A stretch of DNA of 8,221 nt. Origin: Candidatus Bathyarchaeota archaeon. Its GTDB lineage: Archaea > Thermoproteota > Bathyarchaeia > Bathyarchaeales > Bathyarchaeaceae. The position numbers and the translations under genes are program-made. Location: positions 758,575 to 766,795 of the forward strand of contig CP070709.1 in NCBI GenBank assembly GCA_020350305.1, given 5' to 3'. How positions within the stretch are numbered: the first letter of the stretch is position 1; the number at the start of each line of letters is the position of its first letter. Below are positions 5,597-8,221 of this stretch, one piece after another. The notes beneath the pieces were generated by a model. That model did no database searches and had not been told where the DNA came from. It saw only the letters and a list, made by a program, of their open reading frames with translations.

Positions 5597-7063
5597 TTAT
5601 TCTACATGTACTCTGAAGAGGTCTATGTCTCTTTTCATCTCTCTGGTGGATTCTAGGAATTCCCTAACAGAGTGTTCGACATCTCTTGACTGCGTTATAT
5701 ACCTCCCAACAATTATGATGTCTGCTCCCTCTGCAAATGCCTCCGGTGCAGTTTCAGGGGTTATGCCACCCGCAACTGCCACTAGGAATTTCTTGTCTTT
5801 AAAGGTCCGTCGAAATTCTTTGATGAGATACCAACGCGGTTTTCCAGTTTTCTCTACATCAATGGCGCGATGCAAAATTACAATGTCGGGGGGTTCTTTT
5901 AGCAACTGAAACTTCTTAATAGGGTCTTCAACGTTCATCATGTCCACCACCGCGTAAATCCCAAGTTTCTTTGCCTCGTAAATGAATTTATTAAGAGTTC
6001 CTGTGGTTGCTAATCCCGAAGCCACAACTGCGTCCGCTGTCTCCTCAAATGCTAGGTCAACTTCCACTTTTCCAACATCTAGAGTTTTCAGATCGGCGAC
6101 GATGAATACATCTCGGGCGGTTTCCCTTAGATCACGAATTACTTTTACTCCGTATTTCTTCAGTAGTGGAGTGCCGACTTCTAGAATGACTCTGTCGCTC
6201 TTAGGCACTTGGCTTATGATCTTTTTCGTTCTTTCTAGGCTGGGGATGTCAAGTGCTATTTGTAGATAGGGTGGTCTCCACAATCGAGGTACCTTGAATC
6301 CCATGATGGGATGTTTCGCCCGATCTTTGTCGTACATGATTTTCTTCAGCGGCGGATATTGGACTAGAGCTCTTTTCAAGGCTAATCTAGCCGCGCCATA
6401 GTTGTATTGGTAAATCCTCCGGTAGTCTTCTGCTTTCGGATGTACAAACACGCTGCTTACAATCACCCAGTCATCAACCTTATCCTCTGGTATGATGCCT
6501 TCTTCCACGGAGTCAGCTACTGCCTTGGCTATCGCGGCTTGGGCTGGTCCAAAGATCTTTTCGGTCTGCTCAAAGTCTTTGACAGTAACCTTTGGAACCA
6601 AAAGCGTGTGTGGCTTAGGAGGAAGGTTAGGTCTAATAACTGCAAGAAGCGGCGTGTGACCCGCAGACAAGTTTGATAAACCATTGGCAAAAGCTTCTCC
6701 CACAGGACCATCCTTGTCTCCAATCATCAGGTCAACATGGGCAACCTCAGAGCCCTCACCCATCAACGCTTCGCCTATTAGATAAGTAGGTTTTCCAGGT
6801 CTTTCTACAGCTTCCATAAATGTCGGTTTTCTCTCTCTAACGTCTTCGAAGTTGACGCCAAACTCCTTCATCCACTCATAAAGTGTATCTCGATGTATCT
6901 TCATTATCTTCGCCGTGCCTGAAATTGTCGGTTTTGTCGACTTTCTCCTTCTAGATTTTCTCTCTTCTATCTCTTTCTTCTTTGCTACCGCAAGTAATCC
7001 AACGAATTTTTCTCTGGTCTCGGGCTTTTTGCGATCAAGATCCGACACTAGATGCACTTCCAT
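5597..7063 (-). CDS. fae-hps: Bifunctional formaldehyde-activating enzyme / 3-hexulose-6-phosphate synthase with N-terminal HTH-like extension
   Basis: Fae joins formaldehyde to tetrahydromethanopterin; Hps interconverts hexulose 6-phosphate with ribulose 5-phosphate plus formaldehyde. In archaea lacking the oxidative pentose phosphate path the pair can supply ribulose 5-phosphate and trap the released formaldehyde. The Fae domain (about 93-233) starts [20 protein letters not shown], with H109 at the proposed catalytic site. Hps (about 265-470) shows D272, E295, the D-x-K-x2-D motif DLKTLD (324-329), H398, and phosphate-binding AGGIT (431-435) and VGR (452-454). Known fusions have about 390-400 residues; this one has 488, because residues 1-90 are extra. 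These hold a Lys/Arg-rich stretch (28-46) and a helix-turn-helix-like segment (46-70). The ATG at 7063 is supported by a TATA box about 25 bases upstream. No PHI gene is in the window. Confidence 0.95.
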   Translation of the reverse strand: MEVHLVSDLDRKKPETREKFVGLLAVAKKKEIEERKSRRRKSTKPTISGTAKIMKIHRDTLYEWMKEFGVNFEDVRERKPTFMEAVERPGKPTYLIGEALMGEGSEVAHVDLMIGDKDGPVGEAFANGLSNLSAGHTPLLAVIRPNLPPKPHTLLVPKVTVKDFEQTEKIFGPAQAAIAKAVADSVEEGIIPEDKVDDWVIVSSVFVHPKAEDYRRIYQYNYGAARLALKRALVQYPPLKKIMYDKDRAKHPIMGFKVPRLWRPPYLQIALDIPSLERTKKIISQVPKSDRVILEVGTPLLKKYGVKVIRDLRETARDVFIVADLKTLDVGKVEVDLAFEETADAVVASGLATTGTLNKFIYEAKKLGIYAVVDMMNVEDPIKKFQLLKEPPDIVILHRAIDVEKTGKPRWYLIKEFRRTFKDKKFLVAVAGGITPETAPEAFAEGADIIIVGRYITQSRDVEHSVREFLESTREMKRDIDLFRVHVE

Positions 7064-7083
7064 AATAAAGCGTCATCAGACAA

Positions 7084-7278
7084 CTATTTAAATTTGTCGG
7101 AGCAACATTCTCGTGTGAATATCTCTAGTAAGAGTTCCGACGATTTTTCTAGATTTTCTCTCATTAATGCCTTATTTTTGTCCGATAACTGTTGAACGAT
7201 GTGATGTCCACTTTCTGAAATCCGACAAACTTCATCAATTTGACGATGTAGTTTCTGATAAGGTTTGGTGTTATGCAA
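7084..7278 (-). CDS. Possible small protein, 64 residues, unrecognised
   Basis: The frame starts at TTG 7278 and would give a hydrophilic, mostly helical protein; the stretch QQLSDKNKALMRENLEKSSE looks like an amphipathic or coiled-coil helix, and the end has a Cys pair (RECCSDKFK). In favour of it being real: plausible amino-acid make-up and the same strand as fae-hps, 20 bases away. Against: the only start is TTG, no ribosome binding site precedes it, the frame is open further upstream without any ATG, and its last codons coincide with the fae-hps TATA box. A weak TATA-like TTTATGAATA lies at 7330-7339. It may be a short real gene, a decayed gene or chance. No family was recognised. Confidence 0.3.
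   Translation of the reverse strand: MHNTKPYQKLHRQIDEVCRISESGHHIVQQLSDKNKALMRENLEKSSELLLEIFTRECCSDKFK
7085..7092 (-). promoter_or_regulatory. TATA box of fae-hps (leaderless transcript)
   Basis: The minus strand reads TTTAAATA, the archaeal TATA consensus, preceded by GACAAA as a plausible BRE. Its centre is about 25 bases upstream of the ATG at 7063, so transcription should start at or within a few bases of that ATG. No Shine-Dalgarno sequence lies between. This fits a leaderless mRNA and supports the long N-terminal form of the protein. Confidence 0.7.
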
Positions 7279-7340
7279 TGGAAATATGTTGTTGAAGAGG
7301 TATCTCCAAGGGGTAACCTAAAGGATTAGTATTCATAAAT

Positions 7341-7425
7341 GAAGGGAGCACACTTCAAGAGATATTTCTCGTGGTTCCAACGTCTCCTAGTATCAATTGT
7401 CCTTCAAGAATCTTGTGCTCCATTC
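7341..7425. repeat. Inverted repeat with 12-base arms and 61-base loop
   Basis: The arms 7341-7352 and 7414-7425 pair at 11 of 12 positions (GAAGGGAGCACA with TGTGCTCCATTC; mismatch G7344/A7422). The loop has a small GAGA/TCTC hairpin (7359-7370) and two copies of CTTCAAGA (7353-7360 and 7402-7409). The repeat lies in the divergent region between fae-hps and the plus-strand membrane protein gene. It could be a structured RNA element on either strand or part of an old mobile element end; no known RNA family was recognised. Confidence 0.45.
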
Positions 7426-7492
7426 CCCCTAGAAAATTCCAGCTAAAAAACGGTCTCTTTGTGCAAAAGAAGTCGAAATTCGGTTTAAACAC
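7355..7492 (-). other. Short open frame, possible gene remnant
   Basis: On the minus strand the frame 7522 to 7355 has 55 sense codons before TGA. Its end, from an ATG at 7423, reads MEHKILEGQLILGDVGTT plus four residues, which looks protein-like and uses codons (AGA, GGA, CTA) seen in neighbouring genes. A GTG at 7492 is the longest start, but no usable ribosome binding site is seen: AGGGGG (7425-7430) is only one base from the ATG. Apart from this frame and the inverted repeat, nothing else is recognisable in 7279-7521. It could be a decayed gene, a tiny peptide or chance. Confidence 0.25.
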
Positions 7493-7521
7493 TAGTTGCG
7501 CATTTTCGTTGTTGCATAAGT

Positions 7522-7530
7522 CTTATAAAT
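7522..7530 (+). promoter_or_regulatory. TATA box of the four-helix membrane protein gene
   Basis: CTTATAAAT is a good archaeal TATA match. Transcription would begin about 25 bases downstream, near 7551, leaving a leader of about 20 bases that just contains the GGAG ribosome binding site at 7559-7562. Confidence 0.6.
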
Positions 7531-7571
7531 GATATTCAATGATACCTCTGATTTTGTAGGAGCCGAAAGAA

Positions 7572-7976
7572 ATGTCAACATCTATGAGTCTTGAAAAACT
7601 GGCTGAATGGGCTTTCATAATCTTTGTGATAGTAGCGATCATAGCAGGGCTAGCAGTGGGCTACATGGCTTGGCCAGAAAGCGGAACAGACCCAGCGACG
7701 GTGGCGGACACTAATGGATGGATCCTTTTGATCATGCTAATCCTCGGTGTCATAGTGGGAGTAGTAAGCATATCTACAAAGGAAGTCATGCCTTTCCTAA
7801 TAGCTGCAATTGCTCTGATAGCAATTAGAGGAGAGATATTTGCTCCTCTTGAAAGAATACATGCTCTCCTAATGTACTGGTCAATGTACATGGTGAATTA
7901 CATTGTGGCCTTCGTGGCTCCAGCAGCGGTCATAATAGCAATAAAGCAGGTCTACACCTTAGCGAAAACAAAGTAA
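7572..7976 (+). CDS. Small membrane protein with four predicted helices, function unknown
   Basis: 134 residues, strongly hydrophobic. Membrane segments can be seen at about 12-32 (EWAFIIFVIVAIIAGLAVGY), 49-68 (GWILLIMLILGVIVGVVSIS), 72-86 (VMPFLIAAIALIAIR) and 104-126 (SMYMVNYIVAFVAPAAVIIA). The first outside or inside loop is short and acidic (WPESGTDPATVADTNG, 34-49). No signal peptide, catalytic motif or cofactor-binding motif is seen and no family was recognised. It is very likely a real gene: a TATA box at 7522-7530, GGAG (7559-7562) nine bases before the ATG, and a T7 tract 14 bases after the stop form a complete single-gene unit. It is transcribed away from fae-hps, with 500 bases between the two coding starts, so no functional link is shown. 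Confidence 0.85.
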   Translation: MSTSMSLEKLAEWAFIIFVIVAIIAGLAVGYMAWPESGTDPATVADTNGWILLIMLILGVIVGVVSISTKEVMPFLIAAIALIAIRGEIFAPLERIHALLMYWSMYMVNYIVAFVAPAAVIIAIKQVYTLAKTK

Positions 7977-7990
7977 AGCCCTTCGTCCCC

Positions 7991-7997
7991 TTTTTTT
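7991..7997 (+). terminator. T7 terminator after the membrane protein gene
   Basis: TTTTTTT begins 14 bases after the TAA stop, preceded by CCCC and followed by GC-rich CGCGCGG. A second run, T6 at 8022-8027, could act as a back-up or be part of the next gene's promoter (TTTTTTATT). T-runs alone end archaeal transcripts. Confidence 0.55.
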
Positions 7998-8096
7998 CGC
8001 GCGGAGCAATTTTTCAAGAAGTTTTTTATTCGTCGATCTGAACTTAATCCAGTGTTCATGTATATTCCCCGAAGCATTAGGAGACATGGAAGAAGA

Positions 8097-8221
8097 ATGG
8101 CCAAAGAAACGAACAAACGTGTGCTCTACGAAAACCTTTACGCAAAGAAGAAGGTCGAGATCAAGCTGCCTTTGACCTCCACGGTCGACATCGAAGAGTT
8201 TGCTAAGCATCTAGGCGTCCC
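8097..8221 (+). CDS. Unrecognised protein, N-terminal fragment cut by window edge
   Basis: From ATG 8097 the frame stays open for 41 codons to the window end, reading MAKETNKRVLYENLYAKKK and then a segment like VEIKLPLTSTVDIEEFAKHLGV. The start of the frame is basic, then alternates like a beta strand followed by a helix. GGAG at 8080-8083 lies 13 bases before the ATG, rather far; GGAAG (8088-8092) is nearer, with a four-base spacer. An in-frame ATG at 8058 would add 13 Arg-rich residues; with the T-rich TTTTTTATT (8022-8030) acting as a TATA box that form could be nearly leaderless. Too little is visible to assign a family. It follows the membrane protein gene after a terminator, so it is probably a separate unit. 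Confidence 0.6.
   Translation, partial: MAKETNKRVLYENLYAKKKVEIKLPLTSTVDIEEFAKHLGV

Noticed and set aside
5625..6676. Plus-strand frames opposite fae-hps
   Set aside because: Antisense shadows of a well-conserved enzyme, with no ribosome binding sites or recognisable motifs.
7068..7078. CTGATGA upstream of fae-hps as a C box of a C/D guide RNA
   Set aside because: No matching D box, D' or C' boxes at suitable distance, and the bases lie between TATA box and start codon.
7345..7422. tRNA gene suggested by a 7-bp acceptor-like stem, 77-base span and TTCAAGA at the T-loop place
   Set aside because: The T stem (TGTCC against ATCTT) does not pair, no D-arm or anticodon arm can be drawn, and conserved T8 and the G53-C61 pair are missing; the other strand does no better.
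7959..8210. 83-residue minus-strand frame
   Set aside because: It overlaps the end of the membrane protein gene, the T7 terminator and the next plus-strand gene, and has an Arg/Lys-rich shadow-like composition.

Overview
The window is archaeal. It carries S6e, S24e and S27ae, the translation factor aIF2-gamma, the RNA polymerase stalk subunit RpoE1 (Rpb7), Spt4/RpoE2 and a GTP-dependent dephospho-CoA kinase, none of which form such a cluster in bacteria. A fused Fae-Hps enzyme points to tetrahydromethanopterin-linked C1 chemistry. Archaeal-type TATA boxes precede at least two genes. An uncultivated TACK-type lineage such as Bathyarchaeia would fit, but that placement is inference from gene content, not a demonstrated affiliation.

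Bases 1-4213 hold a minus-strand operon, read right to left: S6e, aIF2-gamma, a PIN-domain protein, RpoE1, Spt4, dephospho-CoA kinase, S24e, S27ae (cut by the window edge). This is a conserved archaeal translation/transcription gene order. Junctions are tight: CTGA, ATGA and GTGA overlaps plus short gaps, so co-transcription and translational coupling are likely. Start codons vary (ATG, GTG, TTG and apparently CTG for aIF2-gamma). Several products carry Lys/Glu/Pro-rich tails.

Bases 4249-5433 encode, also on the minus strand, a membrane-anchored extracytoplasmic transglutaminase-like protein with many N-glycosylation sequons. The 163-base gap 5434-5596 holds a pyrimidine-tract terminator for the upstream gene and three perfect 10-base palindromes.

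Bases 5597-7063 (minus) encode the Fae-Hps enzyme with an unusual 90-residue N-terminal extension that looks like a basic, helix-turn-helix nucleic-acid-binding module. A consensus TATA box sits about 25 bases before its ATG, so its mRNA is probably leaderless. Upstream lie a doubtful 64-residue ORF and a stretch (7279-7521) with an 11/12-bp inverted repeat and a short open frame.

From 7522 rightward the plus strand is used: a TATA box, a clear ribosome binding site and a small four-helix membrane protein of unknown function, then a T7 terminator, then the first 41 codons of another unrecognised gene running off the right edge. No tRNA, rRNA, CRISPR array or insertion sequence was seen.
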